From: Spongospora subterranea f. sp. subterranea
Lineage: Eukaryota > Endomyxa: Phytomyxea > Phytomyxea > Plasmodiophorida
DNA: 64,000 nucleotides
Direction of reading: 5' to 3'
Assembly (NCBI GenBank): GCA_049724395.1
Contig: JAUGWO010000129.1
Coordinates: 1-64,000 of the forward strand
In this document: in pieces, positions 12,043 through 25,946 of the stretch
Layout of the letters: every line of letters begins with the position of its first letter
Numbering within the stretch: position 1 is the first letter of the stretch
The notes under the pieces: model-generated
Told to the model about the DNA's origin: nothing
What the model saw: the letters and a program-made list of their open reading frames with translations, nothing else
Database searches by the model: none
Program-made: the position numbers and the translations under genes

Positions 12043-12364
12043 CCGATGCGGATCGTTTTGGGGATACACATCGCGGCTCGCGGAGGACGTCCGAGGGTGA
12101 AATTAGGACCGAAAAGTGACGTCCTCATATGAATGTGAGATTGTCGCACTTAACATTGGATTGGATATAGCGATTGATCAAGACTATCGAAAGGCCGCTG
12201 GAACATATTTAGGGGTAGGGATTAGGGACTGTAAATTTAAGGATTTGCGGTGGAGATGCTCAAAAGCATCGGGGTTCTTTTTTCTGTTCCGCTGTTCCTT
12301 AATAATTATGGAACTGAGTATCTTCAGTTAATCAGGCTAGATCTCCTACTTTCCAGGGAGTTAA

Positions 12365-13263
12365 ATGCAGCCTGCACAAAAACATGTAAATTTGAAGTGC
12401 CTAACCGTTGCTCATTGCATTCTGCAAATCGACGTTGCTGGGCTGTTGAACAAGATAACTTTTGCCATCGATGAACCAAGCCCACCTCCTTTGCCTGACC
12501 TTCTTGGGGAACCGAATCGCCGTTTCAGGAACACAATGGACTTTTCTTCAGGTGCGGTTGGACCGTTGGAAATTTTTCGGTGGAATTAGCAAGGAAATTC
12601 ATGGCATATCACTTTGATAGCGATAATGATGATGATAACGACGCATTTATCGGTTATACAACACTACACGATTGCCTGCTGGATTTCAATGGGTATCTTG
12701 ACCCAAACCGACTTGCCGAGGCGGCAGAATGTGCGAAGAGGTTCCAACATTGGACAAGGTCAGAAGATCGCGGTGTTACTGATATTGATTGTTCAATATT
12801 GTGACAAAAATCTACTTGTTTTTTATGATCTAGTGAATGGTTTCTCTGGTCGGGATCAGCAATTTATATTCCCCATGTTCCAGCGTCCGCTGCGTCCATA
12901 CCAAATTAGAAACTCACCTCAACCCCATCATTAGACGTAGGACATCTTCCCTTTACAATCATGTAGGTTTTCTGGCCGGAGGATGTGGTTGAGTCTTCCG
13001 TGCCGTTTCTGCAACAGTTGACTTAGTCAAGCTCGATGATGCCCGACTAATGCCGATGTTTCAGTGGTGCTTCGATAACTGATTTCTTCGAATCAGAAAA
13101 CCCGGTGGATTCCAGACTGTCCAACACAGTAGACGACGACGAAGCTGAAATTGCATTTTCTGTGGATGCTGCGCTTGAAATGATCCAGAATTATAAACAA
13201 GCTCCGAATCAACACCTGATCAAGCAATTGATGATTGATAAGGGTGGTTCAGAAACGAATTAT
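12365..13263 (+). CDS. Unknown multi-exon gene, acidic protein
   Basis: No family recognised. Several junctions are phase-consistent. NTMDFSS (ending 12550) joins A-RKFMAYHFDSDNDDDND at about 12589 over a 38-nt intron. KRFQHWT joins S-EWFLW over 12761-12830. FLQ (about 13016) joins H-GASITDFFESENP at about 13065 over a 48-nt intron (GTTGAC...TTTCAG with an internal CTAAT). The last exon carries an acidic stretch, AALEMIQNYKQAPNQ, and a stop at 13261-13263. The join near 12905-12965 is unresolved. The final 55 bases of the last exon are the first unit of the downstream satellite. The 5' end is uncertain. Confidence 0.4.
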
Positions 13264-16200
13264 TGACGAAATCTTTTACGACCATTGGACTATTGGTCCT
13301 CACAGGCACCGACTTGATACCTGATCAAGCAATTGGTGATTGATCTGGATGGTTCAGAAACGAAACATTGACGAAATCCATTACGACCATTTGATTACTG
13401 ATCACCAAACGCTCCGACTTAACACCTGATCAAGCAATTGGTGATTGATCTGGATGGTTCAGAAACGAAACATTGACGAAATCCATTACGACCATTTGAT
13501 CACCACACGCTCCGACTTAACACCTGATCAAGCAATTGGTGATTGATCTGGATGGCTCAGAAACGAAACATTGACGAAATCCATTACGACCATTTGATCA
13601 CCACACGCTCCGACTTAACACCTGATCAAGCAATTGGTGATTGATCTGGATGGCTCAGAAACGAAACATTGACGAAATCCATTACGACCATTTGATTACT
13701 GGTCACCACACGCTCCGACTCAACACCTGATCAAGCAATTGGTGATTGATCTGGAGGGTTCAGACAACGAAACATTGACGAAATCCATTACGACCATTTG
13801 ATTACTGGTCACCACACGCTCTGACTCAACACCTGATCAAGCAATTGGTGATTGATCTGGATGGTTCAGAAACGAAACATTGACGAAATCCATTACGACC
13901 ATTTGATTACTGGTCACCACACGCTCCGACTCAACACCTGATCAAGCATTTGGTGATTGATCTGGATGGTTCAGAAACGAAACATTGACGAAATCCATTA
14001 CGACCATTTGATTACTGGTCACCAAACGCTCCGACTTAACACCTGATCAAGCAATCATTACGACCATTTGATTACTGGTCACCAAACGCTCCGACTTAAC
14101 ACCTGATCAAGCAATTGGCATTTGATCACCACACGCTCCGACTTAACACCTGATCAAGCAATTGGTGATTGATCTGGATGGTTCAGAAACGAAACATTGA
14201 CGAAATCCATTACGACCATTTGATTACTGGTCACCAAACGCTCCGACTTAACACCTGATCAAGCAATTGGTGATTGATCTGGATGGTTCAGAAACGAAAC
14301 ATAGACGAAATCCATTACGACCATTTGATCACCACACGCTCCGACTTAACACCTGATCAAGCAATTGGTGATTGATCTGGATGGCTCAGAAACGAAACAT
14401 TGACGAAATTACTGTCACCAAACGCTCCGACTTAACACCTGATCAAGCAATTGGTGATTGATCTGGAGGGTTCAGAAACGAAACATTGACGAAATCCATT
14501 ACGACCATTTGATCACCACACGCTCCGACTTAACACCTGATCAAGCAATTGGTGATTGATCTGGATGGCTCAGAAACGAAACATTGACGAAATCCATTAC
14601 GACCATTTGATTACTGGTCACCACACGCTCCGACTTAACACCTGATCAAGCAATTGGTGATTGATCTGGAGGGTTCAGAAACTAAACATTGACGAAATCC
14701 ATTACGACCATTTGATCACCACACGCTCCGACTTAACACCTGATCAAGCAATTGGTGATTGATCTGGATGGCTCAGAAACGAAACATTGACGAAATCCAT
14801 TACGACCATTTGATTACTGGTCACCAAACGCTCCGACTTAACACCTGATCAAGCAATTGGTGATTGATCTGGATGGCTCAGAAACGAATTGACGAAATCC
14901 ATTACGACCATTTGATCACCACACGCTCCGACTTAACCCCTGATCAAGCAATTGGTGATTGATCTGGATGGTTCAGAAACGAAACATTGACGAAATTACT
15001 GTCACCAAACGCTCCGACTTAACACCTGATCAAGCAATTGGTGATTGATCTGGAGGGTTCAGAAACGAACCATTGACGAAATCCATTACGACCATTTGAT
15101 TACTGGTCACCACACGCTCTGACTCAACACCTGATCAAGCAATTGGTGATTGATCTGGATGGTTCAGAAACGAAACATTGACGAAATCCATTACGACCAT
15201 TTGATTACTGGTCACCACACGCTCCGACTTAACACCTGATGTGTGTGATTAACATTAGCGAATCCAGTACGACCATTGACTTCGTACTGGTTATCGTCCT
15301 CTCCACCTAACAACAGATCAAGCATATGGTGATTGATGTGGATGATTCAGAACACAAAACACTCAAGAAATCCATTACGACCATTGACTACGTACTGGTC
15401 ATCCTACTTTCCGCCCAACACCAAATCAAGCATATGGTAATTGATGTGGATGATTCATTGAGAACATTCAAGAAATCCATTACGACCATTGACTACCTAG
15501 TGGACATCAAACGCTCCGCCGCAAAACTGATCAAGCATATGGTAATTGATGTGGATGATTGAGAACATTCAAAAAATCCATTACGACCATTGACAACGTA
15601 CTGGTCATCAAACGCTCCGCCTCAACACCTGATCAAGCACATGGTGATTGATGTGGATGATCCAAAACACGAAACATTCAAGAAATCCAGTACGACCATT
15701 GACTACGTACTGGTCATCATGCTCTCCGCCCCAACACCTGATCAAGCATATGGTGATTGATATGGATGATTTAGAACACAAAACATTCATGGAAATCATT
15801 ACGACCATTGATTACGTACTGGTCATCCTACTCTCCGCCCTAACACCTGATCAAACATATGGTGATTGATGTGGATGATCCAGAACACGAAACATTCAAG
15901 AAATCCATTACGACCATTGATTACGTACTGGTCATCCTACTCTCCGCCCTAGCACCTGATCAAACATATGGTGATTGATGTGGATGATCCAGAACACGAA
16001 ACATTCAAGAAATCCATTACGACCATTGGCTAGGTACTGGACATCATACTCTCCATTACGACCATTGACTACGTACTGGACATCATACTCTCCGCGCTAG
16101 CACCTGATCAAACATATGGTGATTGATGTGGATGATTTAAATCCATTACGACCATTGATTACGTACTGGACAAGCACCTGATCAAGCATATGGTGATTGA

Positions 16201-17295
16201 TGTGGATAATTCAGAACACGAAACATTCAAGAAATCCATTACGACCACTGACTACGTACTGGAGATCATACTCTCCGCCCGAATACCTGATCAAACATAT
16301 GGTGATTGATGTGGATGATTCAGAACACGAAGATTTAAGAAAATCCATTACGACCATTAACTACGTACTGGACATGATACTCTCCGCGCTAGCACCTGAT
16401 CAAGCATATGGTGATTGATGTGGATAATCCAGAACACGAAACATTCAAGAAAATCCATTACGACCATTGACTACGTACTGGACATCATATGCTCCGCCCT
16501 AACACCTGATCAAGCATATGGTGATTGATGTGGATCAGAGCACAAAACATTCAAGAAATCCATTACGACCATTGACTACGTACTCGGACATCATACTGTC
16601 CTCCCTAACACCTGATCAAGCATATGGTGAATGATGTGGATGATTGAGAACATGAAACCCATTACGAACATTGACAAAGTACTGGTCATCCTACTCTCCG
16701 ACCTAACACCTGATCAAGCATATGGTGAATGATGTGGATGATTGAGAACATTCAAGAAATCCATTACGACCATTGACTACGTACTGGGCATCATACTCTC
16801 CGCGCTAGCACCTGATCAAACATATGGTGATTGATGTGGATGATTTAGAACACAAAACATTTATGAAATCCATTACGACCATTGATTACGTACTGGTCAT
16901 CCTACTCTCCGCCCCAACACCTGATCAAACATATGGTGATTGATGTGGATGATCCAGAGCACGAAACATTCAAGAAATCCATTACGACCATTGACTACGT
17001 ACTGGACATCATACTCTCCGCCTTAACACATGATCAAACATATGGTGATTGATGTGGATGATTTCGAGCACCATTACGACCATTGACTACGTACTGGACA
17101 CCATACTCTCCGCCCTAACACCTGATCAAATATATGGCGAGCACAAAACTTTGAAGAAACCTAACACCTGATCACGCAATTGGTGATTGGTTGGAAGTTT
17201 CATATGCGAAATGGACGAACTGATGACGATCACTGGTATTACACATCATCAGACTCTCCTCACCATCTGCTATTTAACAACTGATCAAGCAAGGT
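13208..17295. repeat. 4.1-kb tandem satellite with two sub-families
   Basis: About 37-38 contiguous units without unique spacers. Sub-family A (13208-15240) has periods of 105 and 98 bp; the short form lacks the TTACTGG segment before TCACC. It shares the core CCTGATCAAGCAATTGGTGA. Sub-family B (15240-17160) has a period of about 109 bp and the core CCTGATCAAACATATGGTGA. Both share CCATTACGACCATT and the ending CTCCG...CACCTGATCA. Truncated and fused units occur near 14050, 14400, 15000, 16060 and 17080. The last decayed units fade out by about 17295. Units keep partly open frames, but periods that are not multiples of three and frequent in-frame stops argue against a protein. Confidence 0.95.
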
Positions 17296-17489
17296 TAGGT
17301 ATGTTACACATCATCGCAATATTGCAAACCACACACTCGGCGGTGTCATCTAAAACCTGAGGCAAAAGGGTGACATACTCTATCATTGAACTATCGTATT
17401 ACACATTTTTACCATCCCAATCATAACAGGAAATTTAATTCAGAATTGAGAACAACAGGAATCAAGAAGACAAAACACTTCGCAAAGAT

Positions 17490-17895
17490 GAAGTTGTCCT
17501 GGTTATCTTGTACAACGGACTGACATCTATTATTGTGCACGCATCAATACTCAAAACTGCATCCAATTTTGCTTATCTTTTTCGAGGTCGGTCTCTTGTA
17601 GCAACATTTGTTGCTTAGGCGAACTTCAGCAGCTCTTTCGGGGTATCTTGTATTTAGATTTAGCGACTGGACTTGAGATTTTCCTGTCTTGTGGCACCGC
17701 TGCTGTGTCGGATTGCGATTATCCAGGTATCTACTACTATGGGCACATCAATTTTGAGTACGGAATTTCATTATGCTTATCTTATCAAGAAATCTGCCTC
17801 CAGCTTGACATTGGTCACGACAGCGTTTGGTCGTTCAGATAGGGTCAATTCGCTGAATAACGATATTATCATGCTGGCGAGACACCGCAAATAAT
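17490..17895 (+). other. Possible remnant of a multi-pass membrane protein
   Basis: Two hydrophobic stretches lie downstream of the satellite: VVLVILYNGLTSIIVHASIL (from about 17492) and, from about 17670, SCLVAPLLCRIAIIQ then YLIKKSASSLTLV. The latter loosely resembles the S-A-L-T end of triose-phosphate/nucleotide-sugar transporters. No complete exon chain could be built, so this may be a decayed gene or chance. Confidence 0.2.
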
Positions 17896-18851
17896 GTGTG
17901 CACAGACATGTTATCTTTACCACCCTCATTCTCATTCCACCGCATCACCATATTTTCAACTTATGGGGGGGGGATCATCAACATGCCAGCGACATGGGCT
18001 GAACGATTTCGCCTTCGGTTGTCGTGACTGCATTCAGCCTGTGCCAAACAGGATTGTTATGTCAACGACGATATTTACCATCCTTCGGTATTGATGTCGT
18101 AATGTGATTCGAGGAGCAATTTACATATCATTAAGGAGCAGATCAGCGTAAATTTGATGTGGCCCTGACCCGATATGTCATCAGTAAGATGCCATCGCTC
18201 TACGAATCTTGATCTAGCCGTATTGCCACCTCTACTATTGCATTTTGGGAAGTTGAAAGTTTCAAGGATGCTTACCTTCTACACCAATACCTGCGTGATC
18301 ACTGTTCCCACTACCCGATGGTTACATTTTTGCCAGAAGCATGGTCAGCGTTGTTCATTACTACTGAAAGAAATGAGTCAATAGGAAGATGTGGCTGATC
18401 ATTCCACTTGAGTCACTTGACCCACAACACCCTCGCCAACGACTGGCAATTCGCGTTGCAGAAATTGCGAAAATTCCATGAAATTCCATGACTCATCGGC
18501 AGCAGGCCTTAGCACGTTACCGGTTTTGCCTGATCAACATAAATGACCTCGCCAACGTGTCCTGTACCGGTCGTTCAATTCCGTCCAGTTTCCTCTCCCT
18601 TGCAACACGAATTGATGGTTGATCACCGACGTGGTCATTTCAATACAGCCGATCCACTTGTCTCCGACCCAAATTGTGATTGTGATCAAACTGATCGCCC
18701 TCTGTCGTTCCACTGTCACCTACTGTATCGTTACGATAGCGATCCCGTTTCACACTCATTGTTGTTACTTGTGTGTCGGACCAATGACATCAAGTCGTAC
18801 AGGCGACTACAGTAGGTATCGCTTAATCAGTATTGGACCAGTTTTAATCAT
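17896..18851. other. No gene seen
   Basis: Nearly 1 kb with only short overlapping frames and a G9 run near 17966. No domain, RNA gene or repeat was recognised. Confidence 0.4.
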
Positions 18852-20996
18852 TCACATCGAGACAGCTCCACCGGTAAACGGATTGATGCGGTCGCGAACG
18901 GCGGCGATAATTTCTGGCCGGGGAGATGCCATGGATTTGACGACTTCCGTCCAAGAATCTAGCATTCGCTTTTGCGCCAGAATCGTGTGCTTACTTTCAG
19001 TTTGAGCTTGACTCCATTTTCCATATACCAGCCCGGCACTCTCTAGGAGCCGTGGTGATAGTGGGTTTTCATCTTTACCTACAGTGAAGCGATCTCGAAA
19101 AATATCATCGGCGATTTGTTTTGCGACGTTCAAGACATCGTTGTTTTCGATATTCGAAGTGGATGATGTTATAACGTTGAATAGGTCAATTTTGGCCCTA
19201 TATGTGTCGATAAATAGCATGAATTCCCAAGAGGACGGCGAGTGCAGTACTGGATCGAATGGAGGGAGCTTGGGCATCGCCTTGAAGCTATCCACGAAGA
19301 ACGTATTCGAAACTGGGATCGATCGATGGAGGGCGCGGAGACATAATCCCCAGGGAAGTAGTACGAGATCACGCTGAGCGGCGACATCAGGTGGAGCACC
19401 CCCACAGAAGAATATATTGTTGCCGAGTTCTGCTACATTATGCTCGAGGAGCTTGGCGACACTGAAGTCTGGCTGCGGATGCGGATTATTTATCCAGGAT
19501 CGAGGGAATTTTACATGAGATATTTCATCATGATATGCATGAAAAAACCAAGGTGAAAGCAAGAATCCTGTATTTATGGTAGTGACATCAGGACGTAACA
19601 TCTCGCAATCCTGAAGATAGCGAAACAAAGTAATGTTCAGATCGCCGTTAACAAACAGTAGTGAATAAAGAGGAAACGATTCGATTGTTGCGCGAGCAAA
19701 TGATTCCAGAAGCGACGAAGAAGCCATAGCCATCATCCTAATACCGGAAGAGGAGGCGATATAGGCAGCAACAAGGAACATGGCAGACGGTTGTGATATG
19801 TGCTCGGGCAGGGTGCCAAACCCAATGCCACCGAACAAAAAAACAATCAAATCAGTCTGTTGCCAAAACCGAGAGATAACAGCCACATTCAATGGCACCT
19901 CAACACTGGAATTAACCAATGAGCAGAATATTACGACGTACACGATGAAGGTGATAACTATTGATCGAGCGGCAACAGCGACGTCTTCTTCGTCGTGACG
20001 CCAAGCGTGGATAACACCAACAACTGCAAGTGCGGATGTGATCAATAAAGCAGGAGTTGAACAATAATGTTGGAACAGCAATGGAAACACATTAACGAAG
20101 TTGCTCAAGAAAGCAAAATCATCGTCCGGTGATTGCGCCAATTTGAACGTGCCATAATCCGATCGCAATACGTGACGAAGAAACCCACGAAGGCTTGTCT
20201 GATCACCCCAGGATTGCCATATCTTTGAAGTAGAAGCGATAGGGATGTACAGATATGGCATTAACCCAAGAAGGAAGCTCCCAGCAATTTGGAAGAGAGG
20301 ACGGAGCCTGATGATTGCTTTGCGGTGGTGCGTTAGAACCATGGCAGCAATAGGAATGATGAATAGGATGGATGTGTGCTGATTACACAGCGCCAATCCA
20401 GATATGAATGCAGACAGATGAATATATCTCAAGTTGACCGGAGTCGTAAAGCACGAGAACGTGAGACGAAGTAAGACAGATATTGCTAAAATGTGAAGAG
20501 GGAAAACCTCAGCCTGGACGCCATATTCCCTAAAAAATTATCAATACCTTGGTACAGGGATAGAACGACATCGTACCAGACAATTGGTGATAATGTAAAC
20601 ATAGTGGCAACTGTGGCGCCGATGTATTTGTTAGTAAACCGAGGGTATAATGTGGAAAATAATTGATACGAAGCTGATATGGATAAGATGCAACTCAAAG
20701 CATGGAGACATATAGCCGGGGACGTGAAAAAAGATATCGTCAATCGTAGCCATATGCCATAAATCATTGTAAATAATGGATCTAGAAGGCATACAATTTT
20801 CAGATGATGTCGTTATGCTGAGGAACAGCAAAAAATTACAGCCGGGTGGATGAGGAATGGATCCAGTGCATGCACATGCAGCAAGCTCGCCGGAATCGCC
20901 ACCGGTCATATACCTTGGCGCCGTTAACAGCAGCACAATGGCTAGAAGAATAAACATGACGCGGGCATCCATTGCAAAACGATCAGGAGTTTTCAT
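18852..20996 (-). CDS. TMEM260: TMEM260-like protein O-mannosyltransferase
   Basis: Membrane glycosyltransferase (GT-C fold, DUF2723) of the ER; human TMEM260 O-mannosylates IPT domains of surface receptors. Three exons (20996-20840, 20781-20577, 20529-18852) join over introns of 58 and 47 nt, both in phase, giving 679 residues. The first lumenal loop holds GGDSGEL and, across the first splice, HPPG|YPLFTM. Splice 2 rebuilds SPIVW|EYGVQAEVFPLH, the family's second signature. Multiple hydrophobic helices follow (for example IHLSAFISGLALCNQHTSIL), then a soluble C-terminal part. The Asp-Ser-Gly-Glu acids of the active site are present, so the enzyme looks functional. It is divergent with the cytochrome c1 gene. 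Confidence 0.9.
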
Positions 20997-21665
20997 GTAC
21001 CGCTAAGTTTATTGGCCTTTAAGTAGGGAGAACTCCGAAGTATAGAAAGGTACTCGCCGACAATAGGCAAGATATCGCGACATTGGTTTTTATTAACTGG
21101 AGAGCATTATCATGGAACTGTCGTCTACAGATTTACCGTCCTACTCAAAAGCAATCATGGCATGGGATGTTAATGAGACATTGTGTTTATGAACAATGTG
21201 AAAAGCGTTTCTGCGAACTGGAAGATGTGAGATTGTATGGGAAAACAGTCACCCGGTGCGGTCAGAATAAGAAAGCTGTAGGCACCGAACTTTCCCAAAC
21301 ACATATACGCGGGCAATGGATACGACACTCTTAGGTGCTGAATGAACAGCGTTCATGATGCGATTTGCCATAAATGTCAATCGGTTAATTAACCGCTAAA
21401 CAGCAACTGGAAAAAAGGGTCAACAGCGAGACAATCAGTCTGATGGAAACTGAAGCAGAACACTGGAGCGTGCGCTGGGTCGGTAGTGGAACTCAGGCAC
21501 AAGTTTGGAAAGGGTTGGGCTGAGGGCGGGGTGTACTGTATGTATGAGGAATTCCCCATGAGGTGCGGTGCGACCTCCTCACTTGTCAGGGGGGTTGCAT
21601 ATCTCTTGGCACTATCTTGGGTGGTTGGCGCCAGGATTCAAGCAGGGCTCCTCGTTAATACAGCA
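20997..21665. other. Divergent promoter region
   Basis: About 670 bp between the divergently transcribed TMEM260-like and cytochrome c1 genes. No other gene was supported; it probably carries both promoters. The frame upstream of 21666 stays open to 21486, so a longer cytochrome c1 leader is possible. Confidence 0.5.
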
Positions 21666-22791
<1,126 letters not shown>

Positions 22792-22843
22792 GCATTTTCG
22801 AGTCAACCCCAGCCATCAATAAAACATCACTGTGCAAATATAA

Positions 22844-23788
<945 letters not shown>

Positions 23789-24990
23789 CTATAAAACAGC
23801 TACGTATTTCATCCTATTTATCGACGCCACGATTTGAGGAATGAGCAGTCCAACAGCGGACTCATATACCGTAACCAACAGAGTGTTAATGTTCCTCACC
23901 TTATCTGAGACTTACAATGGGTTGACTTGTGTTGCCAGCATTAGTGTATGTATGGACTTGATTCTCGATACAGAGGAGGCTGCAAGTTGCCACCTGCCAT
24001 GAATGGTGCAGGGAAGGTCCATCTGGTGGTCTTAAGAACATGAAGGCGAATACAGGTGGCACTACAGGAAGGACAACACCTCATTGTACTGTACTTTAAC
24101 TGAAACTGACTAACATTTGACTTTGAAACGACTGTACTGTATTGCATGGAACGGAGTCAAACCTGGCACTTCACGTGTCGAGAACCAGTAAATAGTGTTC
24201 ATACAAAAAAAACGTTTGAAACTTGTACTGTGGCTCTTTCAGGTCCAGCATCTTTGGTTGAAAATTGGTCTAGCTAAGAGTCCCAAACCACTTCAGTGGC
24301 TAAAATGCGTTGCGAAACTGGCAAACTTGTTTTTTTGCCTATTGTTGCCAAAACCTTCGGACTGATGCATGAATATATTCTCTTGTACCTCGTCGTTAAG
24401 GAATGCATGCTCTCGATTGTGTTGGGCAACTATGGCGCATATGTCGATGACATCTTATTTGCCCACAACGATACTTTTGCCAAGAGGTCATCAATCAGAT
24501 TTGATCGAGGTTTGACATTGCTGATCGAGGAGTTCAGCTCGATTTCTCGGCCTAGAACTCACCAAATGAGGAGACCGTATCGGACTAAGAAGAATCCGTA
24601 AATTAGACTGAGAAACTTGCGATTCGCGGTTTGAAGAAGTTTCCTCAGTTTTAGCTAAGGCCATGTTATGCGCCGACATCACCTAACGAAGACCCGGTTG
24701 TGGCATATGCAATGTTCGTAAGAGCAGCGGATGATAGCGAGTTTAACACCACAATCAATGGTTAACCCAAACAGCTGAGAATAGCGAAACTGAGGGGACC
24801 TCGATTCGCGAATCACAGGTTTCCCAGTCTAAGACTCATTTACTTAGTCTGCTAACTGCCGCAGATGGTCTTCTCATCGGGCCACGCGTGGCAAGAACTG
24901 ACCACCGCTCAATGTGATTGACAATCGATCCGGTCTTCTCTGCGCTATTGTACGTTTGAAGTCCGTAGGGACCAAAGGCCCATCCTGAAT
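23789..24990. other. Intergenic, includes a retroelement scrap
   Basis: About 1.2 kb between the EF-hand gene and GEMIN2. Apart from the possible Ty1/copia scrap at 24290-24600, no coding pattern was recognised. Confidence 0.4.
24290..24600 (+). mobile_element. Possible Ty1/copia-type reverse transcriptase fossil
   Basis: A short + strand stretch containing YVDDILFAHN, the catalytic-box pattern of copia-type reverse transcriptases, with weakly similar flanks. It is a small, old, broken fragment; no LTRs or other domains are visible. It could be chance. Confidence 0.3.
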
Positions 24991-25906
24991 ATGAAGCCCA
25001 GCGAAGTTTGGATACGAGGGGAGCAGGATGAGAAAAATCCGGTGGCGTTTGAGATGCCAGATGGATTACCGATTAAGCTGACAAATGGGCCGCCTCTGTC
25101 AGCAGAGGAGCATTTACTACAGGTTCGTCGGGAGGCTGAAAGGTTGCCAGATGTATTTCAGGCCAAGCTCCCTTTGCCGGATAGTTCGCGGAGGAAGTCT
25201 GCTGGTATTAAACGGAAATCTGCTTACGTGCCAATGTCGGCACACGAGCGACTGCCTAACCCGCAATGGTCTATGGAATTCACTTTAAGATTTCAGCAAC
25301 TTCGGCGCTCATTTTCGATGATGGCCTCACAACCAAAATCACCTCAACCGACCATCCACCGGACTCCTCTACCTCATCCCAACAAACAGCAAGGCATGGA
25401 GACAACGCATCCTTGACGAGAGAATGTTTCCGACATTGACTGAGATGCTGATACTGGGTACGAAATCGAGCTACAACCGGTTGCTGCTCAACTGTAACCT
25501 GTTGTGTTTTTCAGATCAGGTTGCAGCCAGATCTGCGGTTTCGTATATCTCAGATGTTGTACATCCAGATAGTGGGGGTGCTCTCAATCAATCACTGTTT
25601 AAATGGTTATGGGCGCTGCTATTACATCTGGAACAGCCGTTATTAGCCGAAACATCTGCTGTTTTGTGTAGCCTGTACAGGTCGTTAGCCACACGTCGCG
25701 CTGTTTCTGTAATGATAACGCTCGAATATTTGAATGACTTTTTGATCGTTGACAACTGTTAGGAGAATATTTCTGACGAAACCATTGCGAATATCAATAT
25801 CATACTTTGCATTGTGCAACATATTTTCGGTCAGTCAATCCCAATGGATTCAACATCTCATCATTTGGCAAAACCAAGCCCAACAACAGAAGAGGCAAAT
25901 GGTTAA
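24991..25906 (+). CDS. GEMIN2: Gemin2 (SMN-interacting protein)
   Basis: Core partner of SMN in cytoplasmic assembly of Sm rings on spliceosomal snRNAs. Exons 24991-25457, 25515-25702 and 25763-25906 join over introns of 57 and 60 nt. Signatures are PPLSAEEHLLQVRREAERLPDV near the N-terminus, WSMEFTLRFQQLR, then after splicing SYISDVVH, LFKWLWALLLHLEQPLL and the tail NINIILCIVQHIFGQ. These match the family blocks LGRWLYALLACLEKPLL and LNLLICLVSRYF. Exon 1 changes frame near 25393: skipping one G before CATGG gives AWRQRILDERMFPTLTEM. No GT occurs nearby, so a normal intron cannot explain it. The 3' end converges on the flippase gene, 40 bp away. Confidence 0.88.
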
Positions 25907-25946
25907 CAAATTAGGAAAAATATAATTTAAAGAAGTTTTTATGTAA

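Noticed and set aside
15326-16418. Repeat protein encoded by the 109-bp satellite units
   Set aside because: 109 is not a multiple of three, frames break every unit or two, and there is no start, splice or family support.
13208-17295. CRISPR-like array
   Set aside because: Units are head-to-tail with no unique spacers, periods are 98-109 bp, and the host is eukaryotic.
18852-20996. Three separate membrane-protein genes
   Set aside because: The pieces join in phase through 58-nt and 47-nt introns, restoring HPPGYPLFT and SPIVWEYGVQAEVF, so they are one gene.
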